DNA of 50,557 bases from assembly GCA_016790515.1 (NCBI GenBank), contig JAEUOY010000007.1, forward strand, positions 1 through 50,557, given 5' to 3'. The notes beneath the pieces were generated by a model. That model worked only from the letters and a program-made list of their open reading frames with translations, did no database searches and was not told the origin of the DNA. The first letter of the stretch is position 1. The number at the start of each line of letters is the position of its first letter. This document shows, in pieces, positions 8,275 through 16,166 of the stretch. The position numbers were made by a program, and so were the translations under genes. The stretch is from Burkholderiaceae bacterium. GTDB taxonomy: Bacteria; Pseudomonadota; Gammaproteobacteria; Burkholderiales; Burkholderiaceae_C.

Positions 8275-9011
8275 CGCCCGGATCGCTGCAAGGCCTGGCG
8301 GGCCGCCGCAAGTTCCTCGGGCTGGCCGCCGCCGGCATGGCCGGCGTGGTGCTGGCGCCGGGCATCCACCTGATCGAGGTTGCGCAGGCAGCCACCGGCC
8401 CGGTGACGTCCAAGGTCCGCTGGGGCCTGCTGATCGACACCACGAAGTGCCGGGCCGGCTGCACCGACTGCGTCAGCGCCTGCAATACCGAGAACGGGCT
8501 GTCGGGCAAGACCGGGCCGACCGATGCGCAGTGGATCCGCAAGGTCGAGATCAGGGAGATCAAGACCGGCCGCACCTCGTCGCTGCCGGTGATGTGCCAG
8601 CACTGCGCCGAGCCGCCCTGCGTCGACGTCTGCCCGACCGGCGCTTCGTTCAAGCGCACCGACGGCATCGTGCTGGTCGATCGCCACAGCTGCATCGGCT
8701 GCCGCTACTGCATGATGGCCTGCCCCTACAAGGCGCGCTCGTTCGTGCACGAGCCGCTGACCGGCCAGAAGCCCGAGGTGCCACGCGGCAAGGGCTGCGT
8801 CGAGGGCTGCACGCTGTGCGTGCACCGCGTCGACAGGGGCCAGGGCCCGGCCTGCGTCGAGGCCTGCGCCAAGGCCGGCCACCACGCGATGCTGTTCGGC
8901 GACCTGAACGACCCCGCCAGCGAGATCTCGCGCCGCGTGCGCGAACTGGCCAGCACGCAGCTGCGCGCGGACCTGAGGCTCGACCCCGGCGTGCGCTACC
9001 AGGGGCTGTGA
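8271..9011 (+). CDS. dsrO: DsrO, Tat-exported iron-sulfur subunit
   Basis: 246 aa starting at the ATGA overlap with dsrJ; longer upstream starts would lie inside dsrJ and dsrL and are rejected. The twin-arginine signal GRRKFLGLAAAGMAG is followed by a cleavable region ending near AQA, so the protein acts in the periplasm. Four ferredoxin cysteine groups are visible: CRAGCTDCVSAC, CQHCAEPPCVDVC, CIGCRYCMMACPY and CTLCVHRV with a later CVEAC. It passes electrons between DsrJ and the quinone-reactive DsrP. Confidence 0.95.
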   Translation: MTPGSLQGLAGRRKFLGLAAAGMAGVVLAPGIHLIEVAQAATGPVTSKVRWGLLIDTTKCRAGCTDCVSACNTENGLSGKTGPTDAQWIRKVEIREIKTGRTSSLPVMCQHCAEPPCVDVCPTGASFKRTDGIVLVDRHSCIGCRYCMMACPYKARSFVHEPLTGQKPEVPRGKGCVEGCTLCVHRVDRGQGPACVEACAKAGHHAMLFGDLNDPASEISRRVRELASTQLRADLRLDPGVRYQGL

Positions 9012-9012
9012 G

Positions 9013-10221
9013 ATGAGCGACTCCCGCGCACCCTTCCGGCGGCTCGAAGAGCGGCTGTTCTACGGGCTGCTGGCGATCGGTGGCCTGGTCACGCTGGTCG
9101 GCCTGGCCGCTGCCCACCACATGGAGACCGAGGGCCACATCGCCACCGGCATGAGCAACCAGGTGGTCTGGGGCCTGCCGCATGTGTTCGCGATCTTCAT
9201 GATCGTCGCCGCCTCGGGCGTGCTCAACATCGCCTCGATCGGCTCGGTGTTCGGCCAGGCCGCCTACAAGCCGCGCGCGCCGCTGTCGGGGCTGCTGTCG
9301 CTGGCGCTGCTGGCCGGCGGGCTGATGGTGCTGATGCTCGACCTGGGCCGGCCTGAGCGGGTGATCGTCGCCGCCACCCACTACAACTTCAGGTCGATGT
9401 TCGCGTGGAACGTCTTCCTCTACTCGGGCATGGCGGCGATCGTCGCGATCTACCTGTGGACGATGTTCGAGCGGCGCATGAATCCGTACGCCCGCGCCGC
9501 CGGCATCGCCGCGCTGGTCTGGCGCTTCGCGCTGACCACCGGCACCGGGTCGATCTTCGGCTTCCTCGTCGCCCGCCAGGCCTACGCGTCGGCGGTGCTG
9601 GCGCCGCTGTTCATCGTGCTGTCGTTCGGCTGGGGCCTGGCGGTGTTCCTGATCGTGCAGTCGGTGATGTACGCGTGGAACGGCCAGGTGCTGCCCGAGG
9701 CCATCGCCCGGCGCATGGCCAGGCTGCTGGCGGTGTTCGTCGCCGCGTCGCTGTACCTGGTGTTCGTCTACCACGCGACCAACCTGTACTTCGCACGCCA
9801 GACCGCGTTCGAGGCCTTCATCCTGCTCGGACGCGGCGATCCCTCGGGGATGTTCGTGTCGCTGTTCTGGGTCGGCTACCTGGGGCTCGGCAGCCTGCTG
9901 CCGCTCGTGCTGCTGTTCCATCCACGCCTCGCCTCGCCGCGCGGCACGCTGGCGGCCTGCGCACTGGTGGTGCTGGGTGCCTTTGCCTTCCTGTTCGTCT
10001 TCATCATCGGCGGCCAGGCCTTCCCGCTCGAGATCTTCCCCGGCCATCAGGTCAGCAGTTCGTTCGCCGATGGCGCGGTCGAGATCTACCGCCCGCGGCT
10101 GCCCGAATGGCTGCTCGGCTTCGGCGGGCTGGGGCTGGCTTTCGTGCTGACGGCAGTGGGCATGCGCGCGCTCGACTTCCTGCCGCAGGACGACTTCGCG
10201 CTGCTGGCGTCAAAGGATTGA
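9013..10221 (+). CDS. dsrP: DsrP, NrfD/PsrC-family quinone-interacting membrane subunit
   Basis: 402 aa, highly hydrophobic with about ten membrane helices (for example residues 15-35, 50-75, 90-110, 130-155). No cofactor motif is seen, as expected for the family. It couples DsrJO to the quinone pool. It starts one base after the dsrO stop and is followed 4 bases later by dsrN. Order J-O-P-N is the same as in A. vinosum. Confidence 0.94.
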   Translation: MSDSRAPFRRLEERLFYGLLAIGGLVTLVGLAAAHHMETEGHIATGMSNQVVWGLPHVFAIFMIVAASGVLNIASIGSVFGQAAYKPRAPLSGLLSLALLAGGLMVLMLDLGRPERVIVAATHYNFRSMFAWNVFLYSGMAAIVAIYLWTMFERRMNPYARAAGIAALVWRFALTTGTGSIFGFLVARQAYASAVLAPLFIVLSFGWGLAVFLIVQSVMYAWNGQVLPEAIARRMARLLAVFVAASLYLVFVYHATNLYFARQTAFEAFILLGRGDPSGMFVSLFWVGYLGLGSLLPLVLLFHPRLASPRGTLAACALVVLGAFAFLFVFIIGGQAFPLEIFPGHQVSSSFADGAVEIYRPRLPEWLLGFGGLGLAFVLTAVGMRALDFLPQDDFALLASKD

Positions 10222-10225
10222 GTCG

Positions 10226-11647
10226 ATGACGCGGCCCGCGCTGATGATTTCCGCCGCCCACAAGTCGTCGGGCAAGACGACGCTGACGCTGGGCCTGGCC
10301 GCCGCGTTCGCGGCGCGCCGCGTCGCGGTGCAGACCTTCAAGAAGGGCCCCGACTACATCGACCCGATCTGGCTCGCACTGGCCAGCGGCCGGCCCTGCT
10401 TCAACCTCGATGCCTACCTGATGGGCGAGGCCGCGGTGAATTCGAGCTATGCCCGCCATGCCGCCGGCGCCGATCTGGTGCTGGTCGAGGGCAACAAGGG
10501 ACTGTACGACGGCCTGGCGTTGGACGGCAGCAACAGCAATGCCGCGCTGGCCGGGCAGCTGGGTCTGCCGGTGGTGCTGGTGATCGACGCGCGCGGCATG
10601 ACCCGCGGCGTCGCGCCGCTGATCCTCGGCTACCAGGCCTTCGACCGCACGATCCGCATCGCCGGAGTGATCCTGAACCGGCTCGGCGGCAGCCGCCACG
10701 AAGCCAAGCTGCGCGCGGTGATCGAGCATTACACCGACGTGCCGGTGCTCGGCGCGGTGCAGCACGACGACCGGCTGGCGGTGACCGAGCGCCACCTCGG
10801 GCTGGTGCCGGCGTCCGAGCTGGCCGACGCGGCGCAGCAGGTGCGCGCGCTGGCCGCCGCGGTCGAGTCGCAAGTCGACCTCGACCGGCTGCAGGCCGCC
10901 GCGGCAACGGCGCTGCCGGTGGCCTCCGAGGCCGTGGGACCGCCGTCTGCCGCCGGCCGCCGGCTTCGCATCGGCATCGCGCGCGACCGCGCCTTCGGCT
11001 TCTACTACGCCGACGACCTGCTCGCGCTCGAAGCGGCCGGCGCGCAGCTGGTCGCGATCGACACGCTCGCCGACACCCGGCTGCCGGCGCTCGACGGCCT
11101 GTTCATCGGCGGCGGCTTCCCCGAGGTGCACATGGCCGCGCTGTCGGCCAACACCGCGCTGCGCCAGGCGCTGCGCGAGGCGATCGCCGCCGGGCTGCCG
11201 AGCTATGCCGAATGCGGCGGGCTGATGTTCCTCGCGCGCTCGCTGCGCTGGAACGGACGCTGCCTGCCGATGGTCGGCGCGATCCCGGGCGACGTGGTGA
11301 TGCACGAGCGCCCGGTGGGCCGCGGCTACGTGCACCTGCAGGAAACGGGCGAGATGCCCTGGCCGGGCGGCGGCCCTGCCACCGCGGTGCGCGCGCATGA
11401 GTTCCACCATTCGAGCCTCGACAACCTGGGGCCCGACGCCCGCTTCGCCTACCGCGTGCAGCGCGGGCACGGCATCGACGGACGACACGACGGCGTCGTC
11501 GTCGGCCAGCTGCTGGCCTCGTACGCGCACCGCCACAGCGCCGGCCCCGACGGCTGGGCGCCGCGCTTCATGGCCCATGTACTGCAGCAGCGCCAGGCAC
11601 GGCAACGCGCCGCACGGCCGTCGCGACACGAAGCGCTGGCCGCTTGA
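10226..11647 (+). CDS. dsrN: DsrN, siroheme amidase (cobyrinate a,c-diamide synthase family)
   Basis: 473 aa. Glutamine-dependent amidation of siroheme to the siro(heme)amide of DsrAB. The N-terminal ATPase domain has the P-loop AAHKSSGKTTLTLGL and FKKGPDYIDPIW, as in CobB/CbiA. The C-terminal glutamine amidotransferase domain carries Cys330 in YAECGGLMFL and EFHHSS near the end. Its place in the operon and the methyltransferase at 12449 support a siroheme rather than cobalamin role; other cobalamin genes are absent in the window. Confidence 0.93.
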   Translation: MTRPALMISAAHKSSGKTTLTLGLAAAFAARRVAVQTFKKGPDYIDPIWLALASGRPCFNLDAYLMGEAAVNSSYARHAAGADLVLVEGNKGLYDGLALDGSNSNAALAGQLGLPVVLVIDARGMTRGVAPLILGYQAFDRTIRIAGVILNRLGGSRHEAKLRAVIEHYTDVPVLGAVQHDDRLAVTERHLGLVPASELADAAQQVRALAAAVESQVDLDRLQAAAATALPVASEAVGPPSAAGRRLRIGIARDRAFGFYYADDLLALEAAGAQLVAIDTLADTRLPALDGLFIGGGFPEVHMAALSANTALRQALREAIAAGLPSYAECGGLMFLARSLRWNGRCLPMVGAIPGDVVMHERPVGRGYVHLQETGEMPWPGGGPATAVRAHEFHHSSLDNLGPDARFAYRVQRGHGIDGRHDGVVVGQLLASYAHRHSAGPDGWAPRFMAHVLQQRQARQRAARPSRHEALAA

Positions 11648-11658
11648 GGAGACTCGCG

Positions 11659-12030
11659 ATGTCGATCGACGCCACCATCAGCGACAGCGGCATCCGCCGG
11701 CTGCCCGTCGGCGACCGGTTCGTCGAGACCGACAGCGAGGGCTACCTGCGCCGGCTCGACGACTGGTCCGAGGACTTTGCGCGCGCCCAGGCCGAGTCCG
11801 AAGGGCTGACGCTGACCGACGCCCATTGGCAGATCGTGCGCTTTCTGCGCAGCTGGTTCCACGAGCACGGCGTGCAGGCCCAGGTGCGGGTGATGATCCG
11901 CCACTTCAGCGAGGCCTGGGGGCCCGAACGCGGCAGCAACCACGCGCTGCACGACCTGTTCCCGAATGGCGGTCCGCAGAAGCAGGGCAACCGCATCGCC
12001 GGACTGCTGCGCACCAAGGGCGAACACTGA
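11659..12030 (+). CDS. DsrC/TusE-family paralogue without cysteines (RspA type)
   Basis: 123 aa from the ATG at 11659 (RBS GAGGAG); an upstream TTG overlapping the dsrN stop is less likely. The fold is clearly DsrC-like: FVETDSEGYLRRLDDWSEDFA, LTDAHWQIVRFLRSWF and the conserved KQ..RIAGL arm. Aligning that arm with the real DsrC puts Asn111 at the Cys98 position and Glu122 at the Cys109 position, and no cysteine exists anywhere in the protein. It therefore cannot carry persulfide. Cysteine-free members of the family have been grouped as RspA and suggested to be regulatory. A structural or competitor role in the DsrC interaction network is my inference. Confidence 0.88.
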   Translation: MSIDATISDSGIRRLPVGDRFVETDSEGYLRRLDDWSEDFARAQAESEGLTLTDAHWQIVRFLRSWFHEHGVQAQVRVMIRHFSEAWGPERGSNHALHDLFPNGGPQKQGNRIAGLLRTKGEH

Positions 12031-12055
12031 ACCCGCCATCCCAGGAGACCCGACC

Positions 12056-12403
12056 ATGTTCTCGATGTCCCGCAGCGCCGCCGCCGAGATCCTCGCCGCC
12101 GCCGAGCGCAGCGATGCCGCCGGCTTGGCCCTGCGCATCGCCGCGCGCCGCGAGGCCGACGGCTCGATCGGCTACGGCATGGGCTTCGACGACCACCGCG
12201 AGCGCGACAGCGCGCTCGAGTTCGCCGGGCTGCAGGTGCTGATCGCGCCGCCCAGCCTGCCGCTGCTGCAGGACACGGTGCTCGACTACGTCGAGCTCGC
12301 GCCCGGCCGGTTCGATTTCGTCTTTGCCGAAGGCGGGGCGCCGGCGCCCGAACCCGCCCCGGGCGGCTGCGGCAGCGGCGGTTGCAGCCGCTGCGGCGGT
12401 TGA
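12056..12403 (+). CDS. dsrR: DsrR, A-type carrier-like protein with a C-terminal cysteine tail
   Basis: 115 aa from the ATG at 12056 after AGGAGA. DsrR is an IscA-like protein described as acting after transcription in dsr expression. The IscA-type beta fold is recognisable (GYGMGFDDHRERDSALEFAGLQVLIAP, then LLQDTVLDYVELAPGRFDFVF). A. vinosum DsrR lacks the metal-ligand cysteines of IscA. Here the body also lacks them, but a proline/glycine-rich tail after residue 95 ends with Cys105, Cys110 and Cys113 (CX4CX2C). Whether the tail binds iron, zinc or a cluster is unknown. Confidence 0.8.
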   Translation: MFSMSRSAAAEILAAAERSDAAGLALRIAARREADGSIGYGMGFDDHRERDSALEFAGLQVLIAPPSLPLLQDTVLDYVELAPGRFDFVFAEGGAPAPEPAPGGCGSGGCSRCGG

Positions 12404-12448
12404 ACCCGGACCCGATGATCCGATGACCCGAGGACCGGACCCCGCACC

Positions 12449-13297
12449 ATGAACACCGTCGTCGACTTCCCGTTTTCCAGGCCGTGCGGATCGAACGGCA
12501 TCGGCCATGTCAGCCTGGTCGGCGCCGGCCCCGGCGACGCCGAACTGCTGACGCTGCGCGCGGTGCGCCTGCTGCGCGACGCCGACGTCGTCGTCTACGA
12601 CCACCTGGTGTCGGCCGAGGTGCTGGACTTCATCGGCCCCGCCGCGCGCCGCCTCTACGTCGGCAAGCAGCGCAACCGGCATTCGATGGTCCAGGACGAC
12701 ATCAACGGCCTGCTGGTGCGGCTGGCGCACGAAGGGCTGCAGGTGGTGCGGCTGAAGGGCGGCGACCCGTTCGTGTTCGGCCGCGGCGGCGAGGAACTGC
12801 AGCATCTGGCAGCCGCCGGCATCGCGTTCGACGTCGTGCCCGGCATCACCGCGGCCTGCGGCGTCGCCAGCCATGCCGGCATCCCGCTGACCCACCGCGA
12901 CCATGCGCAATGCGCGCTGTTCGTCACCGGCCACCTGAAGGACGGCAGCGCCGATCTCGACTGGCCGGCGCTGGCGCGGCCGCGCCAGACCGTGGTGATC
13001 TACATGGGCCTGGGGGCGCTGGCCCAGATCTGCGCCCAGCTGATCGCCCACGGCGCGCCGGCCAGCCTGCCGGCCGCGGTGGTCGAGCAGGGCACGACGG
13101 CGCAGCAGCGCGTCGTCAGTGCGACGCTGGCCGACCTGGCGCCGCGGGTCGCCGAGGCCGGGTTGAAGTCGCCCAGCCTGATCATCGTCGGTGAAGTCGT
13201 CGCGCTGAGCGACGAACTGGCCTGGTTCCTGGCCGATCCGGCGGCTGCGGCGGCTGCGGCGGCCGCGGCGGCGCCGCGCGCCGTGTCGGCCGGCTGA
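12449..13297 (+). CDS. cobA: Uroporphyrinogen-III C-methyltransferase (SUMT)
   Basis: 282 aa. SAM-dependent methylation of uroporphyrinogen III to precorrin-2, the first step to siroheme. Motifs: [54 protein letters not shown] and the GHLKDG segment. The oxidase/ferrochelatase domain of CysG is absent, so another enzyme must finish siroheme. As last gene of the dsr operon it raises cofactor supply for DsrAB together with DsrN. The C-terminal ~18 residues form an alanine-rich extension coded by a short tandem repeat. Confidence 0.93.
   Translation: MNTVVDFPFSRPCGSNGIGHVSLVGAGPGDAELLTLRAVRLLRDADVVVYDHLVSAEVLDFIGPAARRLYVGKQRNRHSMVQDDINGLLVRLAHEGLQVVRLKGGDPFVFGRGGEELQHLAAAGIAFDVVPGITAACGVASHAGIPLTHRDHAQCALFVTGHLKDGSADLDWPALARPRQTVVIYMGLGALAQICAQLIAHGAPASLPAAVVEQGTTAQQRVVSATLADLAPRVAEAGLKSPSLIIVGEVVALSDELAWFLADPAAAAAAAAAAAPRAVSAG
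13241..13273 (+). repeat. 9-bp tandem repeat coding the poly-alanine tail of cobA
   Basis: Two exact copies of GCGGCTGCG (13241-13249, 13250-13258), a variant GCGGCCGCG (13259-13267) and a partial copy GCGGCG. The reading frame is kept because the unit is 9 bases, giving a run of eleven alanines outside the catalytic domain. Copy number may vary between strains without loss of function. Confidence 0.85.
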
Positions 13298-13302
13298 GGG
13301 CT

Positions 13303-14004
13303 TCAGCGGCTCGCGCGCGTGCCCGCGTCGAGCGCGCCGGCCTCGCCGCTGCCGCGCATCTCGACCGCGAACACCGCCGCCTCGACGCGCGAGCTGAGGT
13401 TCAGCTTCGACAGGATGTGGCGAACATGCAGCTTCACGGTGTCGTGGCTGATGTCCAGCGCCCGCGCGATCGCCTTGTTGCTCTCGCCGCGCGACAGGTG
13501 CTCGAGGATCTCGCGCTCGCGCTCGGTCAGCGAGCCCAGCAGGTCGGCCCGGTCGCTGCCCTTGCCGCCGCGCTGCAGCATCTGCGCGAGCTTCAGCGTC
13601 ATCGCCGGGGCGACCGCCAGCTCGCCGCCGGCGGCGCGGGCGATCGCCGCGATCACGTCCTCGGGCTCCATGTCCTTCAGCAGGTAGCCGCGCGCGCCGG
13701 CGCGCAGCGCGGCGGCGAGGTCGGCCTCCGAGTCGCTCATCGTCAGGAACAGTGCCGGCGTCTCGCAGCCCTCGGCGCGCAGCCGGCGCAGCAGCGCCAG
13801 ACCGTCGGTCCCCGGCATGCGCAGGTCGAGCACGACCAGGTCGGGCTTCAGCTCGCGCAGCGCCGGCAGCACGCGTTCGGTGTCGCCCAGCGCGGCGACG
13901 ACCTGCATGTTGCCGCGGTGCTGCAGCAGGTCGGTCAGCCCGTTGCGGCACAGCGCGTGGTCGTCGACCAGCACGATGCGCAGCGGCGCGGAGTTCGCCG
14001 TCAT
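13303..14004 (-). CDS. NarL/FixJ-type response regulator
   Basis: 233 aa. The N-terminal receiver domain has the acidic pair in VLVDDHALCRNG and phospho-acceptor Asp60 in LVVLDLRMPGTDGL. The C-terminal LuxR-type helix-turn-helix reads LTEREREILEHLSRGESNKAIA, then ISHDTVKLHVRHILSKL. It overlaps the kinase gene by ATGA and is its cognate partner. Its 3' end meets cobA with only five bases between the stop codons. Position between the dsr operon and the second DsrMK-like pair suggests it controls one or both; this is not proven. Confidence 0.92.
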   Translation of the reverse strand: MTANSAPLRIVLVDDHALCRNGLTDLLQHRGNMQVVAALGDTERVLPALRELKPDLVVLDLRMPGTDGLALLRRLRAEGCETPALFLTMSDSEADLAAALRAGARGYLLKDMEPEDVIAAIARAAGGELAVAPAMTLKLAQMLQRGGKGSDRADLLGSLTEREREILEHLSRGESNKAIARALDISHDTVKLHVRHILSKLNLSSRVEAAVFAVEMRGSGEAGALDAGTRASR

Positions 14005-15233
14005 GCGCTGGCGCCCGCCGCGGCGGCCGGCGAAACCGGGAAGCGCAGCCGCACCGCGGTGCCGCGGTCGCGCCGCCGGCCGATCTCGATCCGGCCGTGC
14101 AGGCGTCGCGCCCGCTCGCCCATGATCGCCAGGCCGAGGTGGTTCCCACCCGTCACTGCGCCGGCCGGCAGGCCGCTGCCGTCGTCCTCGACGACGATCT
14201 CGACGGCATCGCTGGCGCGGCGGATCGTCAGCCAGGCGTGCTCGGCGCCGGCATGCTTGGTGACGTTGGCCAGCGCCTCCTGCACGATGTGGAAGACCTG
14301 CGACTCCTGGTCGGCCGCCAGGTCCAGGTCGGGCACCGGATCGACGAACTGCAGCTCGACGCCGCTGCGCAGGCGGAAGCTGGCCGCGGCCACCTCCAGC
14401 GCATGGCGCAGCCCCTGCGGGTCGGCCGGGCTGTGCAGATGGGTCAGGATCTGGCGCAGCCCGATGTGCGCCTCGCTGACCGCCTGGCGCACGTCGGCGC
14501 ACCAGCGCAGCGAATTCGCGTCGTCGTGGTCGGCGATCGCCTGTTCGAGCAGCGGCATGCGCATCTTCGCGAAGGCCAGCGACTGGGCGACGGCGTCGTG
14601 CACCTCGGCGGCCATGCCCTGGCGCTCGCGGTTCAGCGTGGCGCGCAGGTTTTCCTGCTCGAGCCGGGCGTTGTCCAACGCCAGGCCCAGCAGCTCGCCG
14701 ACCGATTTCAGGATTGCCCGGATCGGGGCAGCGGGCTCCGCGGCCTGCTCGAAGAACAGGTTGTAGACCCCGAGCAGCCGGCCGCGGTGCTGCAGCGGCA
14801 CGACCAGCATCGCGCGGCAATCGTGGCCGAAGAAACCGCCCGCACCGTGCGCGGCGCAGCCGCTCAGGCGGTCGGTCCAGACCAGCTGCCGGGCGTCGGC
14901 GGCCACGCCGCAGTGGCCGCAATGGCGCTGCGACTGGCCATCGGGCCCGCAGGCGCCGGTGGGCACGCCGAGGCTGCCGACCAGCTCGAAACGCGTGCCG
15001 TCCTCCGACAGCGTACGCACCGCACCGGCCTGGGCCCCGGCCAGGTCGACGATCGGCGGCAGGAAGCGCCGCAGCAGCGCGGCGAGGTCGTGCCCGACCG
15101 ACACCCCGGCGGTGATGTCGGCCAGGATGCCGGCCATCGGCGCCGCGGCGTCGAGGGCACCGTCACGTTCGGCGGCCGGCAGGTCACGATTCGATTCGGG
15201 GGTCGACAAAGGCTGGATCCCTTCCGCCCGCAT
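14001..15233 (-). CDS. NarX-like GAF-domain sensor histidine kinase, soluble
   Basis: 410 aa. No membrane helix is visible, so it probably senses a cytoplasmic signal. A GAF domain spans about residues 45-195 and holds five cysteines: 95, 105, 108 (CGHC), 126 and 139. HisKA_3 dimerisation region follows with His212 in AAEVHDAVAQSLAFAK. The HATPase domain has ANVTKHAG and DDGSGLPAGAV...GLAIMGERARRL. The kinase class is that of NarX/NreB. The cysteines could bind a cluster or react with sulfur species; some cysteines in this GAF type are common in betaproteobacterial NarX relatives, so sensing by them is only a possibility. Confidence 0.9.
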   Translation of the reverse strand: MRAEGIQPLSTPESNRDLPAAERDGALDAAAPMAGILADITAGVSVGHDLAALLRRFLPPIVDLAGAQAGAVRTLSEDGTRFELVGSLGVPTGACGPDGQSQRHCGHCGVAADARQLVWTDRLSGCAAHGAGGFFGHDCRAMLVVPLQHRGRLLGVYNLFFEQAAEPAAPIRAILKSVGELLGLALDNARLEQENLRATLNRERQGMAAEVHDAVAQSLAFAKMRMPLLEQAIADHDDANSLRWCADVRQAVSEAHIGLRQILTHLHSPADPQGLRHALEVAAASFRLRSGVELQFVDPVPDLDLAADQESQVFHIVQEALANVTKHAGAEHAWLTIRRASDAVEIVVEDDGSGLPAGAVTGGNHLGLAIMGERARRLHGRIEIGRRRDRGTAVRLRFPVSPAAAAGASA

Positions 15234-15377
15234 CCGGACGTCTGCCCGGCAACACCGGGGCGGCGTTATTGAACCGCTGATTCGCCTCCTGCGCCATCGG
15301 GCTTCACCCCGGGAAGCGGAAAAATATCAGTTGCGGCGCATGTTGCCGGCTTCAAGGCCTCGGGACGCCCGGCGGCG

Positions 15378-15391
15378 TTGATCCGCATCAA
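15378..15391 (+). promoter_or_regulatory. Perfect FNR/Anr-type binding site upstream of the DsrM-like gene
   Basis: TTGATCCGCATCAA is an exact match to the FNR consensus TTGAT-N4-ATCAA. A candidate -10 TATCGT lies at 15414-15419, giving a transcription start near 15426, which places the site centre (15384.5) close to -41.5, the class II activator position. The start codon follows at 15483. The rest of the 249-base gap 15234-15482 shows no gene; it also holds the upstream region of the minus-strand kinase gene. Confidence 0.8.
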
Positions 15392-15482
15392 TCCCCGACC
15401 ACCGCCCGCGGCCTATCGTCGTTCGCCGTCGTCGGCCGCATCCGGCGCCCGATGGCGTACCTGATCGTCGCCGAGGACAGTC

Positions 15483-16166
15483 ATGGACCTGCTCGCCTTC
15501 GCCCGCGGCCCGGCGCTCGCCTTCTCGCTCGCCGTCTTCGCGCTCGGCACGCTCTGGCGCCTGGTGCACCTGTGGCGGCGGCCGCGCCTGCCCGACCTGT
15601 CACCGCCGCGCGAGGGCGCGCCGCCGCGCTGGCGCGGCGCAGTGAACGGCGTGCTCAGCGGCCTGTGGCCGCGCCGGGCCTTCGGTCAGCGCACCGCTCT
15701 GGCGACGGCCAACGGCTATGCCTTCCACCTCGGGCTGGCGCTGATCGTCTTCGGCTATGCGCCGCACATCGCCTTCGTGCAGCGCCTGACCGGCCTCGCC
15801 TGGCCGGCGCTGCCCGACCCGGTGATGTACCTGGCCGCCGCGGTCACCATCGTGTCGCTGCTGCTGGCCATCGCGATGCGCATCGCCGATCCGGTGCTAC
15901 GGCTGATCTCGAACGCCGACGACCGCATCAGCTGGGCCCTGACGCTGCTGCCGGTGCTGACCGGCATGGCCGTGATCGGCGAGCCGTCGGCCACGATCCT
16001 GGCGCGCGGGCAGGTGGTCTACGGCGGCCCGCTGGCGCTGCACCTGCTGTCGCTGGAGCTGCTGCTGATCTGGTTCCCGTTCGGTAAGCTGATGCATGCG
16101 CTGCTGTTCGTGTTCTCGCGCGGGGCCACCGGCATCCGCTTCAGCCACCGGGGAGTGAAGCTGTGA
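15483..16166 (+). CDS. DsrM/NarI-like cytochrome b membrane subunit
   Basis: 227 aa. Paralogue of DsrM: its C-terminal FPFGKLMHALLF matches FPISKLLHAPGLFF of DsrM. His187 and His205 keep the spacing of 18 seen in DsrM and NarI; His82 and His95 are the likely partners, with a spacing of 13 instead of 10. The SDHLHLA histidines of DsrM are replaced by DRISW here. Five hydrophobic helices are visible. The gene overlaps the next one by GTGA, so the pair forms a quinone-linked complex. It is not accompanied by J, O or P homologues. Confidence 0.87.
   Translation: MDLLAFARGPALAFSLAVFALGTLWRLVHLWRRPRLPDLSPPREGAPPRWRGAVNGVLSGLWPRRAFGQRTALATANGYAFHLGLALIVFGYAPHIAFVQRLTGLAWPALPDPVMYLAAAVTIVSLLLAIAMRIADPVLRLISNADDRISWALTLLPVLTGMAVIGEPSATILARGQVVYGGPLALHLLSLELLLIWFPFGKLMHALLFVFSRGATGIRFSHRGVKL

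Noticed and set aside
13241-13273. GCGGCTGCG units as a CRISPR or regulatory array
   Set aside because: They are contiguous 9-base units in frame within cobA, a simple coding repeat without spacers.
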